Source: Homalodisca vitripennis (taxonomy: Eukaryota; Arthropoda; Insecta; Hemiptera; Cicadellidae). From it: a stretch of DNA of 64,000 bases. Location of the stretch: positions 71,183,501 through 71,247,500 of the forward strand of contig NC_060215.1 in the NCBI RefSeq assembly GCF_021130785.1, read 5' to 3'. Both the position numbers and the translations under genes were made by a program. This document shows positions 1-14,600 of this stretch, piece by piece. Numbering within the stretch: position 1 is the first letter of the stretch; each line of letters starts with the position of its first letter. The notes below the pieces were generated by a model. That model had not been told where the DNA came from. It worked only from the letters and a program-made list of their open reading frames with translations, and made no database searches.

Positions 1-45
1 TCCATTCCATAGACTGTAGTTTTGTTCTAGAATTTACATGTTTAA
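1..45 (-). pseudogene. mariner transposase remnant, continuation past the piggyBac-like insertion
   Basis: The minus strand reads HVNSRTKLQSMEW, the expected mariner text just after the first catalytic Asp motif. It joins the 1158-1801 part when the TTAA-flanked element and one TTAA are removed, apart from a one-base frame offset. It runs off the left edge. Confidence 0.75.
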
Positions 46-1153
46 CCCTTTTAACCCCGACGTCCGTACTATACGGACGTCGTAAAAATGGCGTCAACTC
101 CCGACGTCCGTATAGTGCGGACGTGCACTTTTTATTACTTTACTGGCCACCTATTTCACCAAATGCTTTGAAATTTCACAGACTTATGCACAAAGATATT
201 TTGCATCGAAATATATTAGTTTTTAATGGTTTGACTTCGTATTTTGTCAGTCTGTGACTGAGCAATTGCAGTTCGTCTCGACTGACTGCTCACGCTTGTT
301 GCAGACAGCTGTATATCACGTGGTTGTGAATATTCCGTTTTCTTCACAGTTTTAGGTTAAAGCAGTGTAAAGTACGGCAGTTAAAGTTTAGTTTATTATT
401 TGTTTGATTTCAAAATGAGTAAAAGACATGTTCAAAGTCTCCCGCAAGTGAAAATACACTAATTAGTAACCTAGTTGCAAATGGTGTGGATGTGATTAGT
501 GACGACAATTTGAGTGATAGATATCTTGAAAACATATTGTTTTGTCTTGAAAATATTGTTTTAAAACTTTTTTTTAAATTTAGATTATGAACAGTTTTAG
601 TTATTTTGTCAGAAATAACTTTGTGAGAGAACTAAGTGTCAGAAAACTAAGTGAGAGTACCTGCTTGTACTTTTATGTTTATTTTAAGTACTGTGAATTT
701 CAAAGGTCTTGTTACATTGCCTTGCCCAGAAATGGCAAAAAGAAAAATTTACACGGCTTTACAAAAAATGATGTTACTCCACTTGTAAATAAGGTAGGCC
801 TATAATTTTTGTTTCCTTTTATTAAGGATTAAATATACCATAAAGTAAATGGGTATTTTTGTGTCAAATATTTTTTTATCTATATGGTTTCCATGATCAA
901 ACTTGAAATGTTTTCATTTTTATTTATTTTTTATATATGTATATGTATGTAAAAAAAATTACTTTCATAATAATAATTTTATTTGTATATTTCTGTTAGC
1001 TACATGTATAAAGAAGTAAAACAAAAAAAGAATTACCTAAATATCTTAAAAAATAACTGAGTTATGAATTTTTTACAAAACCCTTACATTTTGTCTGAAA
1101 ATGGCTTGGGATTTCTGGCACATCACTTGATGTAATGGCCGGGGTTAAAGGGG
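46..1153. mobile_element. piggyBac-like element, internally deleted, inserted in a mariner
   Basis: It is bounded by TTAA at 42-45 and 1154-1157. The ends are CCCTTTTAACCCCG on the left and, read inward from the right, CCCCTTTAACCCCGG. TTAA duplications with CCC-starting ends are the piggyBac hallmark. Just inside the left end is an 11-bp hairpin (58-82) on the word GACGTCCGTA, repeated at about 102-125. Around 415-530 a degraded acidic reading frame (a MSKRHVQSLPQ start and later ISDDNLSD after a frameshift) resembles a piggyBac transposase N-terminus. No catalytic domain is left. Confidence 0.75.
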
Positions 1154-1157
1154 TTAA

Positions 1158-1801
1158 CTAAGTCTTGTCTCCTATAATGATTCGATCTAGCAGTGAGTCA
1201 CCACCTTTTTTGTAAGTGTCCAAAAACAGTGAAGCAGCCATACGATGATGTTTATGGGTTTCCGTTAAAATGTTTGGTACCTATCTTGCACAAACTTTAT
1301 GGTAACCTAACTTCTGCGTAACAATTTTGTGTAACAAACTCCTTGAAATTTGAGGAAAACTAAGTGAGAGTTCTGTTATTGTGAATCGGCGATCTTCTTT
1401 AATGTCCTTTTTGACTTTAGAGACAATTTCATAGGTCAAAAAGTTTGGCCGTCCACTTCTTTTGTCATCATGCACGTTAGTTCAGATATTTTTAAACTTA
1501 ATACACCACTGACACACTCCACCTTCAGAAATCACATTGTTCCCATAAACTTCACAGAGTTGACGATAAATCTCAATTGGTTTATTGTCCTTAGCCAACA
1601 AAAACCGTTGTACCGATCGCACTTCACAACTCGAGGGATTTTCAATTGCGTCACACATTTTAAACTGCTATTGTAAAACAACAAGGAACGGCATAACTTT
1701 TCACTAGCATGGCTAGCCACTGAATGGAGAAATGCCCTGACATCAAAATGGCCCCTATCAGCTACAAAGTTAAACGTAATCTACTTTCTGGACAGCCCTC
1801 A
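1158..1801 (-). pseudogene. mariner transposase remnant, N-terminal part
   Basis: On the minus strand from 1801, the sequence starts with a mariner-like end (TGAGGGCTGTCCAGAAAG) next to TA. A degenerate transposase follows: helix-turn-helix pieces KPIEIYRQLCEVYG, then ERR-type linker KRSGRPNFLT, RRFTITELSLSFPQISRSLL and EKLGYH-like text. It contains stop codons. It breaks off at the catalytic GDET-like site (GDKT then a stop), where the piggyBac-like element is inserted. The rest continues at 1-45. Confidence 0.85.
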
Positions 1802-1961
1802 TAGTTAATGCATATTTGAGATACGGCAAACCCTTTTGTTCAACTTTACTTATTTATTTTTTACTTATAATACAATTTATTTATAAACCATAAAGTTTCA
1901 ACATTAAAAAATGAAACCAAGAAAGTAATTCTTACAAATTCATGATATCTCCTTGACAAGT

Positions 1962-1967
1962 TTTATT
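1962..1967 (-). terminator. Candidate poly(A) signal of the 4-TM gene
   Basis: AATAAA on the minus strand about 170 bases after the stop codon of exon 6. Other AATAAA-like words are common in this AT-rich stretch, so the assignment is weak. Confidence 0.3.
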
Positions 1968-2134
1968 TATTAAAATATGAAAATGTATGATCATTATCAG
2001 TATCATGGACATAAATAATATTAGCTGAATTTTTCCTTAACACTAAAAAACATTCAACAAATATTCAACAAAATATTTCCTTTCTATCACCTTTTGTAAT
2101 AAGCTGGGAATACAGTAGGCTATTATGGTCTCAA

Positions 2135-2348
2135 TCACCACCAACTGTGATGCTTGTACCTGTTATCAGAAGGCTCCCAGGTGAGGACATCCTGTTGGTA
2201 GCGAAACTGCTGGCAGCAAGCACAGTGCTGTGTGCTGACAGGTTGAGCACCAGCCAGACCAGGGTTGCGGCCAAGGTTTGAAGCCTGACCATACAAGTAG
2301 CGGCAGCGAAGCTCCAATTGTTCCCAGTACATTTTCTTACGCTCATGA
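2135..2348 (-). CDS. 4-TM gene exon 6 (C-terminal tail, stop)
   Basis: Acceptor TTTTTTACAG. The first base completes the split Ser codon. The exon encodes 70 residues ending YKHHSWW, then TGA at 2135-2137. The tail is hydrophilic, with Tyr/Arg-rich (RCRYLYGQ) and Cys (CACCQQFRYQQ) patches, so it is likely cytosolic. Confidence 0.88.
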
Positions 2349-2551
2349 CTGTAAAAAACATACATGTGTATGTTAAATTACATTATTAAGTGAATGTACT
2401 TAATACTTCAAATTTTAACTGGCATAAGACTATTAGATTTATTTTAGAGTTGTCTATTCAAATTACTATAGCCATATTACTTCCATGTGGTAAAATTTAT
2501 TTTGGTCCAGACTATACATAGCAGGTGTCTTTATTTTCAGTAAATAATGAA

Positions 2552-2594
<43 letters not shown>

Positions 2595-2595
2595 T

Positions 2596-2654
<59 letters not shown>

Positions 2655-5600
2655 TTTAAATATTTTTTTACCTACTATATAACAATAAACAGATTAATTA
2701 CAATTACAAAAATGCTTCTTAGTTTTATTATTTTTGAAATGTTAATGACAGTTTTAATGTGTAACTTTCTGGAGGCATAAAGAAAACATCAGTTTGTCCC
2801 AGGTGGTGCACTAGGTCTAGTCACTACAATATAATTAAGTTACGACTTGCTACCCTCGACTAAGAAGAACATTTTATATAAAATTATCCCTATAGCGGCA
2901 ATCTACAAAATTTGCCAGTTGAAAACGTTTTGTACAATGACAACTGACAAAAACTGTTGGTTGATGCAATATAAGTATATCGTTCTTTTAACGATTGTAT
3001 GTTCAATAGAATTTCAAACCAATGTAAACAGTATACTATTGGTGTTTATATCTATGAATTTTATACATAAAGCTTATGCTGTCAGCTGATAAAATAAATG
3101 GTCATAATTTAGCTCACAAATCAAATACTGTAAATAATGTGGGTTATTGAATTTTTATTTGCACTTCCTAAAAGCTTAAGGGTTTGGTTTTGAAGGATTT
3201 CAACTGTGTAGTAATCCTCTATGTTCAGATATTCATTTTTAGCAGCTGATGTTTGCCCATTTTATAATTTTGAGATTCCTGCATCATGTTACTTTAGTGT
3301 GTTTGTTGGAATCTGTTTTAAATGAATAATTGCTTTCTAATAAGTAATTTACAGCCATGTACATATTTTTATTGTTTCTTTGTAATTTAATTAGCTGTAA
3401 ATTAACCCTTAAAGCACCATAAAGTTGCTGCCTAACTTTCGATTAGCGCTCATTACTTATACAAAAATTAAAACAATGTTTTCTCAACACTTATTTGATT
3501 TTATTTTTTTGTTTGTAACAAACAAAAAATAAACTGTACATAAATATTTATTTTGTCCAAAGATCTATCTATAGCATGGCAGTAATGTACACATATATGC
3601 ACTTGTGACGTTGAGCGGTACTACCAAACTGCTGCCTGTGAGACAAAAACTGGTCTAGCATCAATCAAGGTGGTTACGTGGTATGCAGCGCATCTCTAAA
3701 ACTACTGAAACATACTTCCCACACGCTCTAGTGGACTAACTCACTACCATTACAAAACAAGGCATACTATTGTTTTATGTGTATACGCGCTTACAACATT
3801 TTGTGCATGGTCAGCCCTCACAGTTATATAAGCTTACAGTGCTGCAAGGGTTAATAATGGCTTACATAATATTAACTCTCAAATTTATTTTTTGCAATTC
3901 CGGAAATTAATTTTAAATTCAATTTAATTTTTTTTTATATTAAAAAAAGTAATAACAAATAACATTTTAGAACATTCACATTTTAGATTTTTCAATGTTG
4001 TTTGCTGGTATTGGAAAATTAACCCTACTTCTTTTATAATTTAAATTTAATCATAAAAAAAAGTAAATGTGACAATATTTTTTTCATTTTCTAAAAATTA
4101 ATATCTTTAAAATTTGATGTGGGGGTGATTGATTTTTAATTATCATTTGAACTTACAACTTTTTATAAACATCTTTTGCAACTGTTGTAAAATACATTTT
4201 TAGTTTGATAAAATTTTTTTCCAGGCTTTAAAAAAATAACAAATTAAAAACAATCATAATTTTTATTTTGCTTTCAACTTTATAAAAATTAATTTTATTG
4301 TATTTTATGCTATTTATTTTTACTCCTTAGATATTAGATCTTAGATATTATAAACAATCTAATTTTAGGAAACAAGACAATTGCTTCAAATTCTCATAAA
4401 ACATATTAACATTTCAAAAATCTAAGAGTTTTATAAAGAATGGCAAATTTAGTTCTTTGTACATCTTGGACCTTTACAAAAATATCTTTTTACAGACATC
4501 TACTTTTGAATTTTATAAAACGTAAAACTAACAAAGGGAATAAACCATCATAATCTTATTTATTTATTTCTAAAATTGTTTCTTTTATTATAATCTTATA
4601 GTATAACTAACTCTGATTAGGACACAACAATATATAACACAATGGGGGTTTGGGATTAATATGTGTATTCTATAACAGAATTGGTGAACGTCTGCAAGAA
4701 GACCAAAATCAGCCAGCCGTTTGGTGAGTATTTAACTGTTGCTAATAGGGTTAATGACGGAATGATTTCACTAACCAAACCAACAGAATTTAAAATAATT
4801 TATTTGATTTCCTCTATTGTCATAACTCCTAAACAAAACCTAAATTAATTAACAACACGACATTAGGTACTTTTGCAAACTTATTTTGTACTTTCTGCTA
4901 ATTTTATAATTACTGCAATCCCATCACATACACATCTAAACCCTAAGAATATAATCTAGCAATTCATAATGTAAAAGTCAATAACGTCGCAGGTAGTTAA
5001 CTGCCAGTAACTTGACCTGATCCCTTCTATTGGTATTCATTAGAACTATCTTACTAGCTGTTTAGTTAAAGCTATTGTTTGAGTTGCAGTCTCCTCCTGA
5101 AAAAAGAGAAATATTTGGTTCAGAGAGAGTGTTAGTAATTAAACTCTGAACTGAAGTGGCAGGGTATTAATGGTTATTCTGTCACTGTTTCTAAAAGCCT
5201 AAGTAAGAAACGAATTACTTTATGTATAAAGAGTGGCCATCCATGTGTCTCCCATCAACTCATTGCAACTGTTGGCAGGTTAAGACACTTACCACATGAC
5301 CCAATAACTGACGAAACATTATTGGTATCGTTATACAGTGGGTGTCAGGAATATCATACTAAATCAAACAGTGGTAATTTTTAGAATTGTATTGTGCAAT
5401 TATGTACTTTTAAAACTGTAACTAAAATTCATAATGGAAAGAAATGTTTGTTGCATAAACGAATCATAATAACTTTTAAATCACAAAGGTATTTTTAGGA
5501 ACCTTACTTAAGAAGCCCTTAACTTCATAGGCAGCAGGACTCAAAGGGAAGGTCTTGGATACAAAACAATAGTGCCAGTATAAATATTTGAAATAAGTTT

Positions 5601-8600
5601 CAGTATCTGGACTAGTTGTAGAAAACATACTTTGCAATGCGCTTGACATAGAGCCTTTAATAACCAAAGCTAAAGATCCTAGGAGCTGCCAATAGGCTAT
5701 TTGGGCCTAACTGAGCCTGTTGGCATTGCAAACCTTGTATTTGTTGAATAAAGGTTATAAGGGCAGTATACAAGACCTTTTTAGCTTGAGTGCTGCAGTT
5801 TTAAACCCACCCTTAAAAAAGTGAATAAATAAAACAGCCTGTGGCTCTGCTGTGTATTTTAAAATTATGGTGTGATAACATCATATAGCATATCTGGCAG
5901 TAGTTTTAAGCTTTTTTAGAGCAAACAATTGGTAATTAGGCTGAATGCATATTGCTAGACCAACTTGCTTGAACAACTTCCATTATTGTCTTAAATATTA
6001 AGGAAATAAAACATAAATACTATTTAAAATGAGTAAACAACATAATAATATAACAGCTGTACCCTCCAGATCACAGAGGCATTTAAGAACAGTAGCTGTA
6101 GATATGTACCTGAGCAGCTGATAGACGAGCATGCAGCAGAAGATGCAGACCAGAATGCCTATCACAGACAGACCAAATAAGGCGCGCAGACATAAGTACA
6201 GAGGTCCATGAATAGCCTCACAGTCTGGAGTGGCATTGAACACATATCTTGAACCTGAAGCAATTCAAAATTGTATGAATATTAAATTATATTTCTTGGA
6301 TAATAATATCATCCAAATTTAGTAATACCACATTTAGTTTATTACTGTTGTTAATTATATTACTATTTATCTGCTAACAGTAAAAATAAGCATCCGAAAT
6401 GATAAACTTTATTGTTTTTACTACCTTATCTGCATAAGTTATTTAAATGAAAATCAGTATTCCCATTTGTTAACAGTATGTAAATTACTAACAGTTACAG
6501 AGTGAATGTATAACCCATACTCAGGTAAATAAATAATTCACACATTATTAAATATATTAGGATTAATATTCTATTATTCTAAAGATTACAGTTCATGTAA
6601 AGTATTAGATACAACTCGATTATGAGGCCTAGCATATATAAGCTATACTTTATTACTGTACTGTCACTATGAATCTTCTTGGTATTTGGTCAAATTGTTT
6701 TAATTCTGTTTCTTTCAGCTCAGAATTTATGTGTTCTAACAACTGAGTTTTTTACACTGTTTCCATTTCAGAGTAAGATATGCTAAGCTTCCTTGTGGTT
6801 TGGACTGGGCAGTTTATTATTGGCAAGAAAATAATTTTTATTGTTGTGAGACAAAGTTGACACGTATCATGCACCAGAAATGTATAACATTAATATTCAT
6901 TAAGTTTATTGTTAAAGCATTATTAAAATATTGTAGCAAACATTATTCTAATATAAAAAAGTTACTGTAGCTAGAAAATCATTATTGAATACAAAATTCC
7001 CTCAACAAGATCATAATTTAGTTTTTTAAATACTACTGAATTTTTTAAATAGTTGGTGAGTTCTTATCAAAATATGTCTCCAGACTTTTAAGAAAGACTA
7101 GCTGCTAGTGCTTAGTCATACTGAGATTGCCACAGATTCAAACAGGCCCTCACATTGTTCTCACATTATTTAGAACAAATAATTGTCTCATAAACTTACA
7201 TGGTATGCTCATTTTGTGCTCACTAAAAGTATGCCTACAAGAGATTCTTCAACTTACACTTACTAAAACACACAAACAGTACTTTTGTTTAATGACAACC
7301 CTTCTTAACAAGTACTGAACGCCAACCACAATGTGCATATTTCATATTACCTAAAAGACTGAAATGATAGTTTAGATTGGCTATATAACATTTAAAGAAC
7401 TCAGTTAACCTAAACATAAAAAATTCATTTGGGTGTAAATAGTCATAGAAAATCTTAAGGGAGAGTCAGCTGATACATGACATGGAAAATGTACTCAGTC
7501 GCAAATAGTAAATACACTTTAGAAGTCAGTGAGATAATTAACTTAAATAATTATTTTATTAGCAAGCCAGTGAATAACTGTCTGAATATAATAGATTTAT
7601 GGGTATTATTTAATTGAATATTTTTTTAATAATAATAAAAAGTAAAAAAGTAAAGTAAGGAATGTCTTATTTTACCAGGTCAAGTTGGGGTTAAGAAGCC
7701 CTCTCTAAGACTTAAACTGGAAAAACTACTGTACTGTCAAACTAAATACTATATTAATACAAAACTGCAGTACTTGTATTTTATTAGCAAGCTGGTTAAT
7801 AATTATCTGAATAATATAGATTTCTAGGCCTTATTTAATTATTTTATTAATAAAACTACTGTAATAATACAAAACTGCAGTAATTGTAAAAATATTAAAA
7901 GGGCATAATTCAGTCAAGTAGCAAGAGTAATGAATATTTACTATCATCATTATGACCCGAATGGAGGATTTTCAAACACTTTACGCCCCTGTAAATTATT
8001 TCGTCAGTGTTTAAACATCCTCATATAAAGGACAAGGGTTAACTTTTAAATATTATATATTAAATACATTTTATTGTGATGATGGTTGAAATTCTATATT
8101 GTTTTATAAACTTTAGAATACTAAAGAAAAGTTATGAAACAAAATAAATTAGTTCAGAAGAAAATAAATTACAACAAATGTAACAATCAACTAGAATTAA
8201 GATTCGTTGCTGCAAAAAAAGTGATAAATGATTCAACAAATAGTTATTGCTACATTTGATTCAGAACTTTACACAATAAAAATTTGACTGTGGAAGGGAG
8301 TCAATATTTATTGCAATCAAATTAATGAACATTAATTCATATTAATCTGTTGAATTAAATGTATAATTTACTCTAGTCAAAACGAATACCAACAATCAAT
8401 ATCAAAGTATATTAAAATCTTTATGTTATATGTGTAAAAATTTGTCACACGTGCTTACTGCACTTGACAATATGAATTTTGTTGTAGTATATTGTACAAA
8501 TAAAGATTTTTGAACTGTGAACTGTGAATACCTGAAATGAGAATACCTGAAATGAGATATGCAATAATAATAACTTGAAAAAGGCTAATATGTTCGGTAA

Positions 8601-11600
8601 CTCAAATTACGAGAGCAAATATAGAACTAAAAGTATGCAAATCCATACAACTTCAGAAATTAGATCTACTTATGATTTGACAAATAATAAATGACAAAAG
8701 TAACAAAAGATAAAAGGCTTTTTAATTATAAAAGAATATACAACAATTATTTAATTAGAACTAGATTTGTAGCACACATGAAAACCAGCACAGTATTCTA
8801 CAAATGTTGAAAATGACCTGACATTGAAACCAAACAACAAATTAATAAGTTTTAGGAGTATTTTATAAATTTTCTGATTAATAAACATTATTCACACCAC
8901 ATTATTGATAACACAATCAAGATCTTGAGATATTTCCATTTCGCTTTACATAATAATTTTCAGTCAAAAGAAGTTACAGTGTGAACAGAAAAACTTATAG
9001 TCTAGGAATTAGAAGCCAGTTTACATTGTATAATGCATAATCAATAGGGAATTTTCCATAAGAAAAATCAATCGTCAGCCATGCAAGTTTTGGTGAAAGA
9101 AGAAATGGGAGTGAATTGAAAGGGTTAAATACTTTTTTGTTATGTCACTTTTTTATGTGTACATACACATAACCAACTAGCAGACACCTAAATACAGTTA
9201 TATTAGCACCAACAAACAACATAAAAATATGAAAAATTGCCTGAAAGGTACCATTTTCAAACTTCTAATCTCGTTAGCCAACACTGATTTAATTTCTACT
9301 TGTGTCTGACAGTCGATTTTGAGTCTATCAAGATACTAATATATTACCTATAAACAAAATACTGTTTAATATTTATAAACATTTTGATACAGCCCCATAT
9401 TTTGACTCTAACTAAAATTACCGCAGCTGACAACCAATTTCTTTCTTAGAGAAAATGTCTCTATCTATTTCATGAAAGGTTAAGTTGTGTGCTTGTACAA
9501 TGCATATTGGCTCTCAACTTGAAGACTATTTCAAGATGGTCATGATAATGGAACTAAGATTCTGGAAGAACTCCTCTGTTCCTGCTTCTAATATTGATAA
9601 CAAGGTTGTCACTGACACTCAACATTTTGAGAGTACTCCTCTTCAGTATATAAATCATTTGATGAAGAGCAGTTGTGCAGGAAACCTGAGATGGGGGAGA
9701 TAAGAGTTTACCAAACATCTTATATTAACATTCATTTCTCTGTATCAGTTTCCTGTATCACAACTTAACTCTTAAGGCAGATTCTTTTTTTTTGGAGATG
9801 GTGTGTGAAAATCTTTTAATGGATGGTCAGCGCTAAGAACGCCAAAGCATTTTTCAGCCTTAAAACATAGATTTAGTTAAAAACCATAAACTTTTTATAT
9901 TTTATCAGAAATTAACGTACGTATTTCACATCTACTGTTTTATTAAGAAGTATGCTTTGAAGTAAGAAAAATTATTTTTTTAACTGCTAATGCTTTTAGA
10001 AAATTAAAAATAGTGAGTGTAAAAACCTTTTTTATTATTCAAAATTAAGTCTATTATAATAAATATTGAGCATTTTTTATAGCATTTTAACATGCATAGT
10101 TATAAACTAAATTTATATATTAGCAAAATGAAACAATTTATAGAAGTAAAGTACTGACAGTTTATGTAAAAGTTACATCCTCATGGGTTATTAATAGTTT
10201 GCTTATTAGCTATTAGCAATTACATAATATGTTTACTTTTCATTAGAAATGAAAATACCTATCATCTACTAGTCCTCGTTTCTCCTACATATATTTAATA
10301 TTAATCATTATCAATTGGATTTGCTTACCTTCATCTGACCTTTCCGATGCAGATTCCAAAAGGACTGAGTAGCAGGTGCAAGTCTGTGTCTTGAGTGTGT
10401 AGACACACTCTCTGAGGCTCTGTAGTCTGCTCATATGCACCACTGTCGTAGTAACTGTTACTAGTACGCATGTGCCGACGCACATCAAGCAACACAACCC
10501 ACATAGTTTGATCTGAACAAAAATGCAACTTGTCTTTATTCAAAATAACCATAAAGAACTAACTATAAAAGACTCCATGTTTTGAAAACCAAAGTCTAGA
10601 GTGTTTATTTACCTATTGACTACAATAACAAGCTATTGTTAGTTTTTTTGTTATAAATAAAAAACCTCGTATATACAAATATACATAAATTAATTTTAAT
10701 TCTGTGCTTTTGATAATTTGTGATAACACTTCCAGTAAAAAGTAACACTTTGGAAACACCACTTCAAAACATAAAAAACATTGTATCAGTATTGCACATA
10801 AACAAAAATACAGTGTTGGGTTAAAATGGGAAATGGAAGGCTGGATTAAAACATTATGAGGGAGAGAAACTGCTACAAGACAATTAACAATATTCATAAT
10901 CTAAAAGTTATTGTAAACTTTCCACTTAAACACCCATTACTTTTCTGAAATGTTGGGATCTTAACTTTGAATTTGGACATAATTTGTAAAAAAAAGTCTA
11001 CTCCCAAAATTACCTTAACATGTTTGAAGACACATTAAATTGATATTTTACTCACAGTACACAGATAATTTCCTATGGTATTACATACAGGGTGTTAACA
11101 AAATACAACATTTTTCTTATTATCGGTTTTCATTAAATTTTGCTTTCAAATTTAAAAAAGGCGTTGCATTTTGAAAATATTTATGATGGACTTTTTTGTG
11201 CAGAAAGACGTATATGACATAAATACGCAAAATGCACTGCCCAGTGAAACTATTTCTGGGTAAGTTGTGGTTTTTAAATTTTATTTTCATTTTGGACTGA
11301 TGCTAAACGAAGTAAAAGAAACTACAGGTTAGAGGAACTTTTTTTGTTTGTTTGCATCTATTTATCCATATCCCAGAAAACTCTGTATATTTCATTACTG
11401 AGTATGACAAAATGATAGTATGTTTCTGTTTTAATCTAGAAAATCTCTTAAGTCCTTTACATAAACAAAAGGAGCAATACTTACAAGGAAAATATATCTA
11501 TTTCGCCTTCGAGCTAAACACATAACAGCTAGCCCAGTCACCATCAACTGAAAAAATATTAAAATATATTATCATACTAGAATTGATATACTGTACAATG

Positions 11601-14600
11601 TTCCGAGGTGTTAATAATTATTTTAAAAGAGTATTTAATCGTAACTGAGAATATAAATTAAACAGTACTGTACTCGGGAAAAAACACAAAATAATAAACA
11701 ATTTCAAGAATAATTACTTGGAATAGTACACATATAATTTAACAACACCTCATATAACTAAAAATTATAAAACAATAATCATTTAAAATTAACATTAATT
11801 TTGTTAAAGAAAACATGGTTCCAGTTCCAAAAGGTAGCAACAAGAAGTCCTATGTAAATTCTTATCGTCCAATATCCATTACACCAAATTTTTTAAACAT
11901 ATTTAAAAAATGTTGTTAATAATTTAATAACTTATTTTCAAAAATTTAACCTTCCTCATCAAACCAATTTGGTTTTAGACCTTGCTTGAGAACAAACGAT
12001 GGAGATAGCAAATGTTCTCAAAGACAGTCTGTTTGCCTTTGAGTTCAATCAATGCTCTCTAGGTTTATTTTGTGATCAAGTAAAGCCTTTGATGTTGTTA
12101 ATCACAACATTTTAATAAATAAACTTGAAAATAATGTCATCCAGGCACTATGATGGAGTGGTTCGAGTCTTATTTAATAGTAGTGGTAAATCGCCTAAAA
12201 TATGTTCAGCTTAACCATAAAAGCAAACTCTTCAGGTCCGATTGCTTACCAGTGCGAACTGTTGCTCCTCAAGATTCCGTTCTTGAATCATTGTTTATTA
12301 TTTATATCAATGATTTGCCTAAATATCTGGATTCCACTCTTGATTTGCGTAATCTAATTGTTACTTTATATTATGCTGACGACACCAGTATTATTTATCG
12401 TAGTGTTAATAATTAAAAGTGTTTCTTGAAACTCACGAGATGGTTTCATGCCAATCAGAAGTTTTTTAAAAGTTTCTAAAACAAACATTATTCCAATCAA
12501 TTTAAAAAATAGTAAAAATTATGTAAATTCTTTGAATTTACTTTTCACAATTCAAAAATAAAACATACTTTGCGTAAATTCAAATTTTTAAGACTTTATT
12601 TAGTTGGAGCAAGGTCTGAAATGTGATATACATATTGATCTCTCATTTAAGAATTTGAACTCTCCAATATTCACACTAGTGTTCATCCTATTCTACTTAC
12701 AGGCAAGTTCTATCGTTGGCATAGGAATCCTTGCTCATACTTAGCATAATTTTTATGGGGGTTTTGTAGTCTTCAAGCCTTCAACAGGGTTTTCGTTCTG
12801 CAGAAAAGAGCCCTTTGGGTCATTTGGGGACTGTCCAGAAGGGAGAGTTGTGGGGAGCATTTTCAATCAGATGATATCCTGACTCTGCCTTCACTTTTAA
12901 TCTTCCACACTGATTCATGTATTCAAAAACAAAATTTCTTTTTCACTCTTGACCATAGTTATAATACAAGATGCAAGAAAAATCTTGTAATTGAGAATTT
13001 CAAGCTAAATGTTTTTTTAGTCTCTTTACTTTTATGATCTGAAACTATTTTATTCCATTTCTGATGACATAAAAATTGTGATACATTAACCCATTTATAA
13101 AAAACTATTGAGACATCATCTGGTAAGGAAGGCTTACTATATCCTTGAAGAGGCTTTTCAGCTTTAGATGGTAGTTGGATCATATTACCACATTTTTACG
13201 AAAGTGTAATAAAATTGTTAAAGTATATTGAACAATTAACTGTTTTAAAAACATATTGTATACTATAAGATGTAACAGATTAATTTATTAATATAATGTA
13301 AAATAAATCTTTGTTCTGCATTTACATGCATAGAAAACATATCATATGTTTAAATTTGCAAATAAAGACTGATTGATAACCGTAAGCAATGATACTATTT
13401 TGTAAACAAACTGACAGTAGTGTAATAATGAACTGATGTGGTTTTTAATAAGTAACTTACCATAGCTGCAGGTATGTAAGTTGGAATGGTCTCAAAGTAG
13501 TCCAAAGAAGAGGTGTATGTGCGCAAGATTAGGTAGACTGCCAGAAACAATGTACCAAGTAAAGAAGCCAGGCCACCACAAACACTGCATAGAAACACGT
13601 ACTTCTTAACACCTGCAAAAACAATTCCTCCACTGATTATTTAATATATATTAATATTTATTTATGACGTAATAAAACATATTAAAATTATCATGTCACA
13701 TAAATGTCACATAACGGTCTTTAAGTGCTGTCAAGTATAGAATTTAATTTTCAAGAAAGAAATAACTTTTATTTGCAAAAATATCAGCAATATCGCACCA
13801 GATTTAAAAATTCCTGTCCTGAATAACTAACTGTCTTCACGTGAACCACCCAGAGTGGTCACAAACATTGTATAACAGGCTTTGTAACGTTTTAGACTAC
13901 AATGGGGAGCTGTCCGTACTTTCCTCACTCAAAGTAATGACGCACTGTGAAATACAAGCAAAGAGAGAATGTAACCTCCTCAGGACTGCAACTAAAACAA
14001 AAACGTCATATGTGAGCCTCACCATCATTTTCCTTTCTCAACCATAACCCACCACCTTTATTCAAAGTTAAACGTTCTTGGGCTAAGGACTCCTGTCTGC
14101 TGAGGGTGAAATTCTCACTACATTCCAAAGCCAGTAAGTTTGCGTGCAAAAGCATTGTGGAGAAGACCCCATTGTTGAACTGCCAGTATTCTTGAATCAT
14201 ACTTCTTAAATATATTGAGATGCCCATACCACAGGTTTTTTAGAGAGCATTGGCGATGTACCACATGTCCATGAGTGGTCTTTGTTTAGTCCTGAAGGTA
14301 GAATCTTTGCTATTTTAATATACAACTCAAAATCAGTAGCGTTGCCAGAAATTTCGTTAGGAGGGGGTCCGAAACCGGGGGATCCGGGGGACGTTTTGTG
14401 TGTTATTTGCCAATGAGTTCACTGGTAAAAGGTAAATACCAAAAATATGGAGCTTTAGTAACTACGCCTTATAGAAAATGGAAAGATGTAATAGGCAAAT
14501 TCAACTCTCACAGCAACTCTAGTACCACAAATTTTCTTGTATAGCTACAGAAACTTTACGAAGTTAGATTCTGGCGAGTAGAAGGCACCAAAGTGATGTT

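Larger units (their letters stand above)
2349..6109 (-). other. 4-TM gene intron 5
   Basis: A 3.8-kb AT-rich intron. It holds the GT microsatellite and one piggyBac-type MITE (3406-3850). The other short open frames here have no recognisable motif or coding signature. Confidence 0.75.

Noticed and set aside
587..805. 72-codon open frame inside the piggyBac-like element
   Set aside because: No piggyBac catalytic text or other recognisable domain; AT-rich chance frame.
11091..11387. Small transposon with CAGGGTGTT ends
   Set aside because: The right end pairs only weakly with the left and no target duplication is clear; mentioned only under intron 3.
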